This document shows positions 1 to 7,683 of a stretch of DNA of 52,396 nucleotides, piece after piece. The translations under genes and the position numbers were made by a program. Under the pieces are notes generated by a model. It was not told the origin of the DNA and searched no databases. It was given only the letters and a program-made list of their open reading frames with translations. The stretch comes from DATJPD01 sp036394195. Lineage in GTDB: Bacteria > Pseudomonadota > Alphaproteobacteria > CACIAM-22H2. The stretch covers positions 1 through 52,396 of the forward strand of contig DASWFO010000151.1 of NCBI GenBank assembly GCA_036394195.1, read 5' to 3'. How positions within the stretch are numbered: the stretch's first letter is position 1; each line of letters opens with the position of its first letter.

Positions 1-720
1 CGCGGTATGGGCGAGAAATCGCTCCACGAACCGCCACGCCGGCGGGTCATGGGCCAGATGGTGCGTCAGTAAGCCGGTCGGCTCCGCCGGGTCGGCGCGC
101 CCGTCGCGCTTGGCGCCCAGATGCGCGATCGCCTGGGCGAGACACGGGCCGTCGCCCAGAAATGCCCTCGTCGTCGTCCATTCCATGATGTCGATATGCG
201 TGTTGATCTGGATGAGGCCTTGGAGCGTCTCGCGCCGGGGCTTGTCGGCCGACAGCCCGACATAGCCCGCCGGCCCCAGGCCAGCGATAACGCGCGATGC
301 GATGCGGTTATGCGGCGGAACGACGATTTTCAGCCAGTCGGGCCCGAACAGCCGGTCGAGCGCCAGCCAGCCGCGGCCGAGTTCGCCCAGGACATACGCC
401 GGTAGCCGATCCGGCCCGAGCTCCGCCTTGGGTCGCCCGGGCGGCGCATGGTTCAGATGGGCCCAGCCATGTTGAACCACGGCGATATGCGGCTCGCTCT
501 GGAGCCGGCGCGCCAGATCTTCATCGGCGCGGGCGGGAACGACGGCGAGCGCCAGCCCGACATTCGTCCGGCGCTGGATCTCGATCAGCCGCTCGAGGGC
601 CGGCGTTACCATCACCGCGTCGTCGTCGCGCCACCAGAACTCGGCGGTGTGCCCGCTCTTCGCCCAGGCGTCCAGCTCGCGGCTCAGGTCGTCCCAGCCG
701 GTCACGGCCCAGTCCGTCAC
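1..720 (-). CDS. polysaccharide deacetylase-like protein, 3' end off window
   Basis: Partial gene: 240 codons are visible and the C-terminus lies beyond position 1. The GTG start overlaps the TGA of the upstream glycosyltransferase (GTGA, 717-720), so the two are probably translationally coupled. Residues 29-34 (WWRDDD) resemble the acidic first motif of NodB-fold carbohydrate esterases. QHGWAHLNH (H84, H88, H91) fits the metal-binding HxxxH motif, and VPPHNR follows at about residue 127. The family removes N- or O-acetyl groups from polysaccharides. As last visible gene of a glycosyltransferase operon it probably trims the product of that operon. The substrate cannot be read from the sequence. 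Confidence 0.82.
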   Translation of the reverse strand, partial: MTDWAVTGWDDLSRELDAWAKSGHTAEFWWRDDDAVMVTPALERLIEIQRRTNVGLALAVVPARADEDLARRLQSEPHIAVVQHGWAHLNHAPPGRPKAELGPDRLPAYVLGELGRGWLALDRLFGPDWLKIVVPPHNRIASRVIAGLGPAGYVGLSADKPRRETLQGLIQINTHIDIMEWTTTRAFLGDGPCLAQAIAHLGAKRDGRADPAEPTGLLTHHLAHDPPAWRFVERFLAHTA

Positions 721-1874
721 GGCAGCGCCGCTCGAGACATGAGGCGTTCGATGGTCCGCGCCGTTTCGAGCGCGCCGGCGCAATTCAGGGTATTGAGGGC
801 CGGCGGCGGTTGCGTGGCGGCGCGGTCGATCGCCGCGGCCAGGTGTTGCGGGCTGAGTTCCGCTTCGGCGACCAGCTCCGCCCACCCCCGTGCCTGCAAG
901 GCCAGGGCGCGCTGGGTCTGCTCGGTTTCGCCCTCGCTTGCGAACGGTACCAGCACCGCGCGTGCGTTCGTCTCCATCAGGTCCACGGCCGTATTGTAGC
1001 CGGCTTGCGAGACCGAAACATGGCAGCGCCGCAATAGGCTGACGAAGTCGGGGCGGGCGGGTTCGACCACCAAGCCGGGTCCGGCGTCCGCTATGAGCCG
1101 GGCCCGGTCGGCGGCCGGAAGATCGCTTCCGAGCAGCAGTCGCCAAGCCCGCCCGGCCGCCGCGCCGGCCTGCCGCGCGCTGAGTGCTGCGCTGAAAAGT
1201 CGGGCGCCCACGGCTCCGCCGCCGGCGGACACCAGCACCTCGCCCGCGCCGTCTCCGGAAGGAGCCTCGGCACAGGGCGGCGACGCGACATAGCCGGTGT
1301 AGGTGATCCGGTCCGCGAGGGCCTGTGCCGCCGGATAGCTCGCGGGAAGCTCGATGAGGCGGGGGTCGCCATGAACCAGGATACCGTCGAACCAGTCGCG
1401 GGCTCGGCGAATCGTACGCTCCGTCTTTTCCGGGTCGCGCGGCGCCACCAGCACGTCGCGCAGCGAGCACAGGATGAGCGGCCGCGGTCGCATCGATCGG
1501 ACGAGGTCGATGAGCGGCAGGAGTTCGAATTCGAGCCCGCGGCGGCCGAATGGGAACAGCTCGGTGACGACCACGTCGGGCCGATGCGCCCGACAGCACG
1601 CGAGAAGCCGGTCGCGCCGCATCGCCCGCCACGTGTCGTCGACCGGCCGTCCGTTCTCGTCGATAAGGGTCTTGAAGCTGGCGTCGCGGGCGCGCAGGGG
1701 CGGCAACTGGAACAAATGCGCGTCTCCCGTCGTCAACCCGGGGACCGGCGGGCCGCCCGAGGCGATTTCGACGTCGAACCCGCGGGCCGCAAGAGCCGCT
1801 CCGATCGCCGCGGTCCTGCGGGCATGGCCCGATCCCAGGAGATGCTGGACGTGGATGAAGACGCGGCCCGTCAT
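717..1874 (-). CDS. COG4671-type (MurG-like) glycosyltransferase
   Basis: A 385-residue GT-B protein. VFIHVQHLLGSGHARR near the N-terminus is the glycine/His nucleotide-sugar transferase entry motif of predicted glycosyltransferases related to MurG, and it resembles the paralogue at 5105-6388 (IYSHDTMGLGHLRR). The C-terminal half carries VSAGGGAVG and an SQAGYNTAVDLM donor-site motif. The frame is open up to 2018, but I place the start at 1874 (MTGRVF). The extra 48 codons come from an inserted element (1889-2031), and removing that element restores an ATGA overlap with the phosphatase gene. Acceptor and donor sugars are unknown. Confidence 0.85.
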   Translation of the reverse strand: MTGRVFIHVQHLLGSGHARRTAAIGAALAARGFDVEIASGGPPVPGLTTGDAHLFQLPPLRARDASFKTLIDENGRPVDDTWRAMRRDRLLACCRAHRPDVVVTELFPFGRRGLEFELLPLIDLVRSMRPRPLILCSLRDVLVAPRDPEKTERTIRRARDWFDGILVHGDPRLIELPASYPAAQALADRITYTGYVASPPCAEAPSGDGAGEVLVSAGGGAVGARLFSAALSARQAGAAAGRAWRLLLGSDLPAADRARLIADAGPGLVVEPARPDFVSLLRRCHVSVSQAGYNTAVDLMETNARAVLVPFASEGETEQTQRALALQARGWAELVAEAELSPQHLAAAIDRAATQPPPALNTLNCAGALETARTIERLMSRAALP

Positions 1875-1888
1875 CGCCGCTCCAATGC

Positions 1889-2031
1889 CACGGCTGTCCG
1901 GTTGAGGAATTCGCGAGTCGAAGCAATGCATTGGTTTGACGCCGAGTCGCTGCATTGCGTTGGCACTCTGGACTGGCGATTGCCGATATGAGTCGTTTGA
2001 ATCACTTGAATCGCTCAACCGGACAGCCGTG
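1889..2031. mobile_element. MITE-like element, 143 bp, with 9-bp target duplication
   Basis: The ends are perfect 18-bp inverted repeats: CACGGCTGTCCGGTTGAG at 1889-1906 and its reverse complement at 2014-2031. They are flanked by a perfect 9-bp direct repeat, CTCCAATGC, at 1880-1888 and 2032-2040. The 107-bp interior has no transposase, so the element would need help in trans. Deleting the element plus one repeat copy restores a clean junction in which the phosphatase ends with ...LALERR and its TGA overlaps the ATG of the next gene. A 9-bp duplication fits several DDE transposase families. I could not assign one. Confidence 0.85.
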
Positions 2032-2610
2032 CTCCAATGCGAGGTTCAGCTGCTCCACGTTCGGGCGTCCGTCCGCATCCAGGCGGAAGAGGTGCAGGGC
2101 ATAGAAGTCGAGCTCATGCGCCGCCTTGGTTTTCATGTCCCATCCGGTGGCGCGCGCGTAGACCGCGCGGATGACGCCGCGGTGGGTGACCGCGATCGTC
2201 GGCCGTCCGGCCGCCGCGATCTCCTGGAGGAGGGGATCGATCCGGACCTGGACCTCGCGCGGGCTTTCGCCGTTGGGCGGCCGAAAGTCGAGGCCGCGCG
2301 CTTCGTTGGCGGCCAGATCGAATCCGAACTTCTTCTGCAAGTCACGAAGCCTGTGCCCCTCATAGGCGCCCCAATCCATTTCGATCAGCCGCGGCTCGAT
2401 GGTCGGCTTGAGGTCCAACAGTGCCGCGGTCTCGAGGCAGCGCTTCAACGGCGACGACAAGGCGTGGACGCCGGCGACGATCGCGGGCAGGCGCCGCTGC
2501 TTGAGCTCGACCCGGCTGATGTCCGCCAGAGGAACGTCGGCACGGCCTTGCAGGCGTCGCGCCTTATTCCAGTCGGTCGGAGCATGCCGCAGCATGGCCA
2601 GGAGGGTCAT
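2002..2610 (-). CDS. histidine phosphatase family protein
   Basis: A 202-residue phosphoglycerate-mutase-like phosphatase. LRHAPTDWN at residues 7-15 holds the phospho-accepting His in an RHA variant of the RHG motif. SSPLKRCLETA supplies the second Arg, EMDWGAYEG carries the acidic residue and VTHRGVIRA has the second catalytic His. It starts by ATGA overlap with the upstream GT4 gene (2607-2610). The last nine residues (HGCPVERFK) and the stop are encoded by the inserted element at 1889-2031, so this C-terminus is new. Its place among glycosyltransferases suggests dephosphorylation of a sugar phosphate or lipid-linked intermediate, which is inference. Confidence 0.88.
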   Translation of the reverse strand: MTLLAMLRHAPTDWNKARRLQGRADVPLADISRVELKQRRLPAIVAGVHALSSPLKRCLETAALLDLKPTIEPRLIEMDWGAYEGHRLRDLQKKFGFDLAANEARGLDFRPPNGESPREVQVRIDPLLQEIAAAGRPTIAVTHRGVIRAVYARATGWDMKTKAAHELDFYALHLFRLDADGRPNVEQLNLALEHGCPVERFK

Positions 2611-3761
2611 GCCTGGCCCCTGGTCTGCATCGCACGAGCCAGGATCGCGTCCAGGCTTCGTGATGCGACGGCCAGGTCGTGCTCGGCGGCAACCGTCGCC
2701 AGGGCCACCCGCGACAACGCCTGCCGTCGGCCGGGATCGTCGAGCAGCGGGGCGATCGCCGCCGCGAGTGCGGCCGCATCGCGCGGTGCGACGACGGCAC
2801 CCGTTTGGCCATCGCGCACGATGCCGGCCACACCGCCGCTATCGCCGGCGATCACCGGCAGCCCGGCGGCCTGGGCTTCGAGGATCGCCATCCCGAAGGC
2901 TTCGTTCACCGCCGGCCAGACATACAGGTCGGCGGCGGCATAGATCTCGGGCAGAACCGCGTCGTCGAGGCCGCCCGTGTATGCCACGCGCGCGCCGAGC
3001 GGCGCCAGGCCGGCGCGAACGTCGGCCTTCGCCGGTCCATCGCCAACCACGAGCAGCGACCACGGCCGGGCCCCAACCTGGCCGAGCGCCTCGGCGAGGA
3101 GCTTGTAGGAATCGAGCTTGTCGCCGGGGCGCATCATGGCGACGGCCAGGATCCATGGGTGTCCTGGATCGAGTCCGTATCGCGCGGCGAGTGCCGCCCG
3201 CAGCTGGGCGCGCTCGGCGGCGGCGCGCGCATAAGGCCGGCTGTCGAGAAACGGCCTGAGCCGGTGAAGCCGCTGCCGGTCGGCGACATGGGGGGCGATG
3301 CCGGGCTCATCGGCCGGATTGAGCGAGATCACGGCCGCCGCGCGCGCCAGCGCCGCGATCGATGCTTCGTGTCCCAGGCTCCACGGCCCGCCGGCGCGCT
3401 TGGCGGCGACGGAGGCTTCGATCACGACATAGGGAATGCCCAGTTTCGTGGTCACCCGCGGGCCGATCCAGTCGGGCGCCTTGTGATACAGGTGATAGGT
3501 GATCCAAGCCTGCGGCCGTTGGGCCAGCGGTCGATCGTAGAGCCGATGCACGTAGCGCCGTGCCAGCCGGCCGCCGATCGCGCCGAGCCGGGCCTGCCGC
3601 TCGACGTCGCCGCCGCCGTCGTAGCTGCGCAGGCGCGCCGCCAGCTCAACCTCATGCCCGGCCATGCTCAGCGCGGCCAGGGTGTGGCGGGCCACGCGAC
3701 GATCGCCCGACGGGATCGGGTGATCGGGCGGCTTCAGCGGGGCATAGAAGGCGATACGCAC
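2607..3761 (-). CDS. GT4-family glycosyltransferase
   Basis: A 384-residue GT-B fold retaining glycosyltransferase. The N-terminal domain starts MRIAFYAPLKPPDHPIPSGD from a GTG at 3761. The C-terminal domain contains LVVGDGPAK, VAYTGGLDD and the GT4 donor-site stretch VNEAFGMAILEAQAAGLPVIAG with the E-x7-E pattern. Its first 28 nt overlap the end of the upstream GT4 gene and its stop overlaps the phosphatase start, so it sits inside one coupled transcript. It probably adds a sugar in the assembly of the surface glycan made by this operon. The specificity is unknown. Confidence 0.87.
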   Translation of the reverse strand: MRIAFYAPLKPPDHPIPSGDRRVARHTLAALSMAGHEVELAARLRSYDGGGDVERQARLGAIGGRLARRYVHRLYDRPLAQRPQAWITYHLYHKAPDWIGPRVTTKLGIPYVVIEASVAAKRAGGPWSLGHEASIAALARAAAVISLNPADEPGIAPHVADRQRLHRLRPFLDSRPYARAAAERAQLRAALAARYGLDPGHPWILAVAMMRPGDKLDSYKLLAEALGQVGARPWSLLVVGDGPAKADVRAGLAPLGARVAYTGGLDDAVLPEIYAAADLYVWPAVNEAFGMAILEAQAAGLPVIAGDSGGVAGIVRDGQTGAVVAPRDAAALAAAIAPLLDDPGRRQALSRVALATVAAEHDLAVASRSLDAILARAMQTRGQA

Positions 3762-5020
3762 GCGAGCGAGCCGGACAGCAGAGTGGCAATTCGGTCGAAG
3801 CCGCGCGCCGCAGGAAAATCGCGGCGAACCCGGGCCTCGCCAGCGAGCCCCAGCGCGTTGCGCCGCCCCGCATCCGCGATCAGCGCGGCCAAGGCCGCCG
3901 CCAGCGCCGGCGGATCCTGCGCCGGCACCAGCACGCCGCTCTCGCCCGCGATCACCAGCTCGGGAATGGCGCCCGCGGTGGTGGCGACAACCGCGAGCCC
4001 TTGGCTCATCGCTTCGGCAATCACGTTGGGGATACCATCACGGTCGCCATCGGCCGTCACGCGGCTCGCCAGCACGAACAGGTCGGCCGCCGCATAGGCC
4101 TTGCGCACCTCGCCCTCCGGCTGCGCGCCCCGCCAGTCGATCAAGCGGCCGAGCCCCAGACGCTTCGCCTGGTCTTTCAGCGCGGGCAACAGCGGGCCGC
4201 CACCGACATGGACGAACCGCCAGTGGCGGTCGCGCGGCAGCAGCGACAAGGCGGTCAGCAGATCGTCATAGCCTTTCTTCGCCACCGCGCGGCCGACCGA
4301 GAGCAGGATCACCGGCTGCGCCGGGTCGCGCCCGTCGCGCGGCCCGCGCCGCGGCGCCGGCGGAAACCGCGTCACATCGATGCCGTGATGGACCAGCTCC
4401 ACCGTGCGGCCGGGGCTGCAGGCGCCGAGATGGTCCCGTCCCGCCGCGGTGCAGGCCACCGCCCACGCCGCGTCCTGGAGCTTCTCGGTCTTCTCCCAGT
4501 CGGGAATCGTCCAGATATCCTTGGCGTGCGCGGAGACGCTCCAGCGCAGGCCGCGCATCAACGCCGCGTAGCGCGCAACCGAAGCGGGCGTGTGCAGGAA
4601 ATGGGCGTGCAGATGCTCGATGTCGGGCGCCAGCTCCGCGGCGAGCACCAGCGCCTGGCCGAAACGCCGCACGCGATTGGGTGTCAGATCGCGGCGAAGG
4701 TCGCGCAGCCAGATTCGCTTGGCGGCGTGATAGGCGGGCAGCCGGCGCGCCTTGAGCCAGCCGCGGAACACGCGCCCCGGCTCCTGCCACAGATATTCCG
4801 GGAGATAGACGACCGGGGCGCCGACCGCGCGATTCACCTCGTGGATGTGCCGGTCGGTCGGATGGCGCAGCGAATAGAGCCGCAGCCGAAGTCCACGCCG
4901 TTCGAGTGCCTGCACTTCCTGGGCGATGAACGTCTCGGAGAGACGCGGCCATCCCTTGAGGATGACCGCCACCGCCGGCGACCGGCGTCTCGGATTGGCA
5001 TAAGGCAGGCTGTCGGCCAT
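3734..5020 (-). CDS. GT4-family glycosyltransferase (colanic acid WcaL-like)
   Basis: A 428-residue GT4 protein. The N-terminal KGWPRLSETFIAQEV resembles the 'yPrlSETFI' entry motif of WcaL/AmsK-type exopolysaccharide transferases. Downstream are SVGRAVAKKGYDDLLTAL, FVHVGGGPL and the donor-site segment DGIPNVIAEAMSQGLAVVAT. The ATG start at 5020 has only a weak purine-rich stretch before it, and 84 nt separate it from the first gene of the operon. The 3' end overlaps the next GT4 gene by 28 nt. Role: sugar transfer in exopolysaccharide or surface glycan assembly, most likely cytoplasmic or membrane-associated. Confidence 0.87.
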   Translation of the reverse strand: MADSLPYANPRRRSPAVAVILKGWPRLSETFIAQEVQALERRGLRLRLYSLRHPTDRHIHEVNRAVGAPVVYLPEYLWQEPGRVFRGWLKARRLPAYHAAKRIWLRDLRRDLTPNRVRRFGQALVLAAELAPDIEHLHAHFLHTPASVARYAALMRGLRWSVSAHAKDIWTIPDWEKTEKLQDAAWAVACTAAGRDHLGACSPGRTVELVHHGIDVTRFPPAPRRGPRDGRDPAQPVILLSVGRAVAKKGYDDLLTALSLLPRDRHWRFVHVGGGPLLPALKDQAKRLGLGRLIDWRGAQPEGEVRKAYAAADLFVLASRVTADGDRDGIPNVIAEAMSQGLAVVATTAGAIPELVIAGESGVLVPAQDPPALAAALAALIADAGRRNALGLAGEARVRRDFPAARGFDRIATLLSGSLACVSPSMPR

Positions 5021-5104
5021 CTCTCGACGCTTATACCGTGGCCGCCGCGCAAAGTCCTGTAGACCGGCGGGTGGTCCGCCGCGCGCGGGCGACCCGGAGA
5101 CGGG

Positions 5105-6388
5105 CTACCGGCCGGCCGCCGCGCGTTGCCCGCTGACGACCGTCAGGCGCCGGGACGCCGGCATCTTCCGTTCGGCTTCGCCGCCGCCCAGCCAGCGCCG
5201 GGCCAGGCGATGGACGTTGTCCATGCCGTCGAGCAGTCCCGGCACCACGATCTCGGACGGCCTTTGCTGTTGCGGCAGGTAGCGCAACGCGGCCGCCATC
5301 TGGGCGGCATCGCGGGCGCCGTCGTCGACGAGCATGCTGACCAGCCCGAAATCCTGCGCCCGCTGTGCGCGAATGTACTGCTCAAGGCGGGGTGCGGTGC
5401 GCGGCACGATCATCGCCCGCTGATCGAAGGACAGAATTTCGCAGAACGTATTGTAGCCGCCCATCGCGACAACGCCGGAGGCGCGGGCCATCAGCAGTTC
5501 GAGATGCGCATCGAAGGTGATCGCTTCGACGTTGCTCAGCTTCGAAGCGCGGCGCAGGAAGTCCGACTGCAGCTCCGACTGCATGAACGGTCCCAGTACC
5601 AGCAGGGCGCGCTGCGGCAGCTGGCTGTCGTATTCGTAGGCCCGCAGCACCCAATCGATCAGCGCCTCGCCGTCGCCGCCGCCCCCCGTGGTGACCAGGA
5701 TGTAAGGGAAGTCCGGAAGGGCCGGAAACGAGCTCCGGGCGATTGCCGGCGGCTCGAAGCGCTTGAGATAGCCGGTGTAGCTGATCTTGCGCTGGACATG
5801 GCGCGGCAGCGTCAATCCGGCCAGCGGATCGCACACCTGCGGTAATCCGTAGACCCAGATATCGTCGTAATAGTCGCGCAGCGCCGGCAGCGCCTTCTTG
5901 CGGCGCCATTCGGGTTCGAGCAAGGCCGGATCGTCCATAACGTCGCGCAGGCCGAGCACCAGCGGCACGCCCTTGGCTTTCAGCATGTGGAGCGTGGCGG
6001 CGACCTCGCCGCGCAGGCCGAGCGGCTCCTTGTCGACGAGAAACAGATCCGGTTTGAAGGCCTCGGCGGTGTGGCGGATGATCGAGGCACGGATCTTCAG
6101 CATCTCGGTGATGTCGATGTGAAGATTGAGCGAGGTGTATTCGCCGTTGCGCAGCTTGATGACGCCCGGCATGCGCACGAAATCGACCCGGGCCTTGAAG
6201 TCAAAGCTGCCGATGATCGGCGAGCCGGACAGGATCAGCACCGACAGGTCTTTGTCGCGCTCCACGAGCGCGTGCGCGATGGCGCGGCAGCGGCGCAGGT
6301 GGCCGAGACCCATCGTGTCGTGGCTATAAATGAGGACGCGTGGTCCTCCGCCGGACCGGCCCGGCCTCGCTGCGTGATTATTGGCCAA
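5105..6388 (-). CDS. COG4671-type predicted glycosyltransferase, first gene of glycan operon
   Basis: A 427-residue MurG-like GT-B protein. RVLIYSHDTMGLGHLRRCRA near residues 17-36 is the family's N-terminal motif. VTTGGGGDGEALIDW and the later AMGGYNTFCEILSF form the C-terminal donor site. The start is a TTG at 6388 with a good ribosome-binding site (AGGGAG seven bases upstream), so initiation may be deliberately weak. It is paralogous to the gene at 717-1874. The operon's leader lies in the AT-rich 6389-6580 region. The reaction is unknown beyond nucleotide-sugar-dependent glycosyl transfer. Confidence 0.85.
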   Translation of the reverse strand: MANNHAARPGRSGGGPRVLIYSHDTMGLGHLRRCRAIAHALVERDKDLSVLILSGSPIIGSFDFKARVDFVRMPGVIKLRNGEYTSLNLHIDITEMLKIRASIIRHTAEAFKPDLFLVDKEPLGLRGEVAATLHMLKAKGVPLVLGLRDVMDDPALLEPEWRRKKALPALRDYYDDIWVYGLPQVCDPLAGLTLPRHVQRKISYTGYLKRFEPPAIARSSFPALPDFPYILVTTGGGGDGEALIDWVLRAYEYDSQLPQRALLVLGPFMQSELQSDFLRRASKLSNVEAITFDAHLELLMARASGVVAMGGYNTFCEILSFDQRAMIVPRTAPRLEQYIRAQRAQDFGLVSMLVDDGARDAAQMAAALRYLPQQQRPSEIVVPGLLDGMDNVHRLARRWLGGGEAERKMPASRRLTVVSGQRAAAGR

Positions 6389-6432
6389 GGGTTGACTCCC
6401 TCGGGACGACTGTGGCTCCCCTGAGGTGGCAG

Positions 6433-6460
6433 ACTATGACACACCAAAAAACTCGGTCAA
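6433..6460 (-). promoter_or_regulatory. possible sigma-70-type promoter for the glycan operon
   Basis: On the minus strand, TTGACC (6455-6460) and CATAGT (6433-6438) are separated by 16 bp. This would start RNA near 6426, about 38 nt before the TTG start at 6388. The surrounding stretch (about 6435-6580) is distinctly AT-rich for this genome, as expected for a regulatory region. The remainder of the 6389-6688 gap shows no gene. Alphaproteobacterial -10 boxes are loose, so this is only a candidate. Confidence 0.35.
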
Positions 6461-6688
6461 AAGCCAAGATTTCTTGACATTCGTGGAGCCTGGCCGGTAC
6501 CGCACGCGGATTGGCCCATGATATTGTAATTAAATGAATATTAGAAGATACTTAGGGACCTTGTGACGGTTAAATGAGCGCGCCTATTTGCACGTCCGGT
6601 TAAGGGGTCTAGGATAGCCGCCAAGACAAGGCGGACCTCGGGTAGAGAAGCTGCGTTGGGCCCGCCGCAAAGTCGCGGAGGACGCGCC

Positions 6689-7138
6689 ATGGAACTCAGC
6701 CGCCGGCGGGTGGTGCAGTCGGCGCTTCTCGCGGGTGCTTCCGTCGCCGGGACGCCAGTGCTCGCGCGCGTATTCTATTGGGGAACGCTCGCTGTCTCGG
6801 ACGCCTGGGCCCCGCCCACCGGCCCGGGGGTCACCGTCGCCAAGGTTTACATGATCATCGAAAACCGCGGGTCCGACAGCGAACGGCTGCTCAGCGTCCG
6901 CTCCCCCGTCGCCCGCACCGCCCGCTTCATCGAAGACGATCCGCAGAACGGGGTGGTCGAGCAAGTGGCCTATCTCGAGGTCAGGCCGCGCCGCCCCGTG
7001 ACACTCCGGCCGGGGCGCATTCATGTCGAGCTCCAGGGCCTCGCCAAGCCGCTGGTCAAGGGCAGCACGTTCCCGCTGACACTCGTGTTCGCCTTCGCCG
7101 GGCCGGTCGAGGTTCCGGTCGACATCGACGAGCGATGA
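6689..7138 (+). CDS. PCuAC-fold (DUF461) protein with degenerate copper site
   Basis: A 149-residue exported protein. The ATG at 6689 follows GGAG at 6677. The N-terminus SRRRVVQSALLAGAS is a Tat-like or Sec signal. The body matches the PCuAC copper-chaperone fold: VYMIIENRGSDSERLLSVRS, SPVA, LRPGRIHVELQGL and PLTLVFAFAGPVEV. In the family, copper is bound by an H(M)x10Mx21HxM pattern. Here the first His/Met positions read ARFIED, the middle Met is Val (VEQVAYL) and the last HxM is HVE, so only one His remains. Copper delivery to cytochrome oxidase is therefore doubtful. It may be a divergent or repurposed member. Confidence 0.78.
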   Translation: MELSRRRVVQSALLAGASVAGTPVLARVFYWGTLAVSDAWAPPTGPGVTVAKVYMIIENRGSDSERLLSVRSPVARTARFIEDDPQNGVVEQVAYLEVRPRRPVTLRPGRIHVELQGLAKPLVKGSTFPLTLVFAFAGPVEVPVDIDER

Positions 7139-7147
7139 TGGCGCCAC

Positions 7148-7654
7148 GTGAGCCGGCTCGATAGTTTCATTCGCCGCCTCGAGGCACAGAGAGCGTGCCT
7201 CGACTGGTCGATCGAGGCGGTTCGCGACTTGCCGGGGCCGGTGCTGGAGCTCGGCCTCGGCAACGGCCGCACCTACGACCACCTCCGCTCGAAGCTCGGT
7301 GAGGTGCGCGGCATCTTCGCCCTCGACCGGCAGCTCGCCGCCCATCCGGCGTGCACGCCCGATCAGGACCATCTGATGCTCGGCGATTTTCGCGAGACGC
7401 TCCCGGCCCTGGCCCGGCGGTTGGGTCCCGTCGTCGCCCTGGTTCACGCCGACACCGGATCGGGCGACGAGGAGGCGTCACGCGCCCAGGCACGGATGCT
7501 GGCCGGCCTCGTCGACCCCTTGGTGGCGCCCGGCGCCATCGTCGTGTCGGACCAGAACATGGCGCCGAACAGTTCCGGCTGGCTGAGCGAGCGGTTGCCG
7601 ACGGGCGTCGCGGCCGGCCGGTATTTCATCTATCGCAAGCCCGCTCGGGCGTGA
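7148..7654 (+). CDS. class I SAM-dependent methyltransferase
   Basis: A 168-residue protein starting at GTG 7148, nine bases after the PCuAC-like gene and probably co-transcribed with it. GPVLELGLGNGRTYDHL at about residues 30-46 is the Rossmann motif I that binds S-adenosylmethionine. GIFALDRQ is the acidic loop at the end of strand 2, and LVHADTGSGDEE follows strand 4. It resembles the short Methyltransf_17-type proteins found in Alphaproteobacteria. The substrate is unknown. Confidence 0.78.
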   Translation: MSRLDSFIRRLEAQRACLDWSIEAVRDLPGPVLELGLGNGRTYDHLRSKLGEVRGIFALDRQLAAHPACTPDQDHLMLGDFRETLPALARRLGPVVALVHADTGSGDEEASRAQARMLAGLVDPLVAPGAIVVSDQNMAPNSSGWLSERLPTGVAAGRYFIYRKPARA

Positions 7655-7683
7655 GTCTTTCGCCGCCGCGCGGCGTCGAAAAT

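Noticed and set aside
717..2018. 433-codon version of the glycosyltransferase starting at 2018
   Set aside because: The first 48 codons are mostly MITE sequence. The reconstructed pre-insertion junction gives the start at 1874.
6474..6502. TTGACA at 6474 as a promoter for the PCuAC-like gene
   Set aside because: No acceptable -10 box at 16-18 bp spacing (TACCGC at best).
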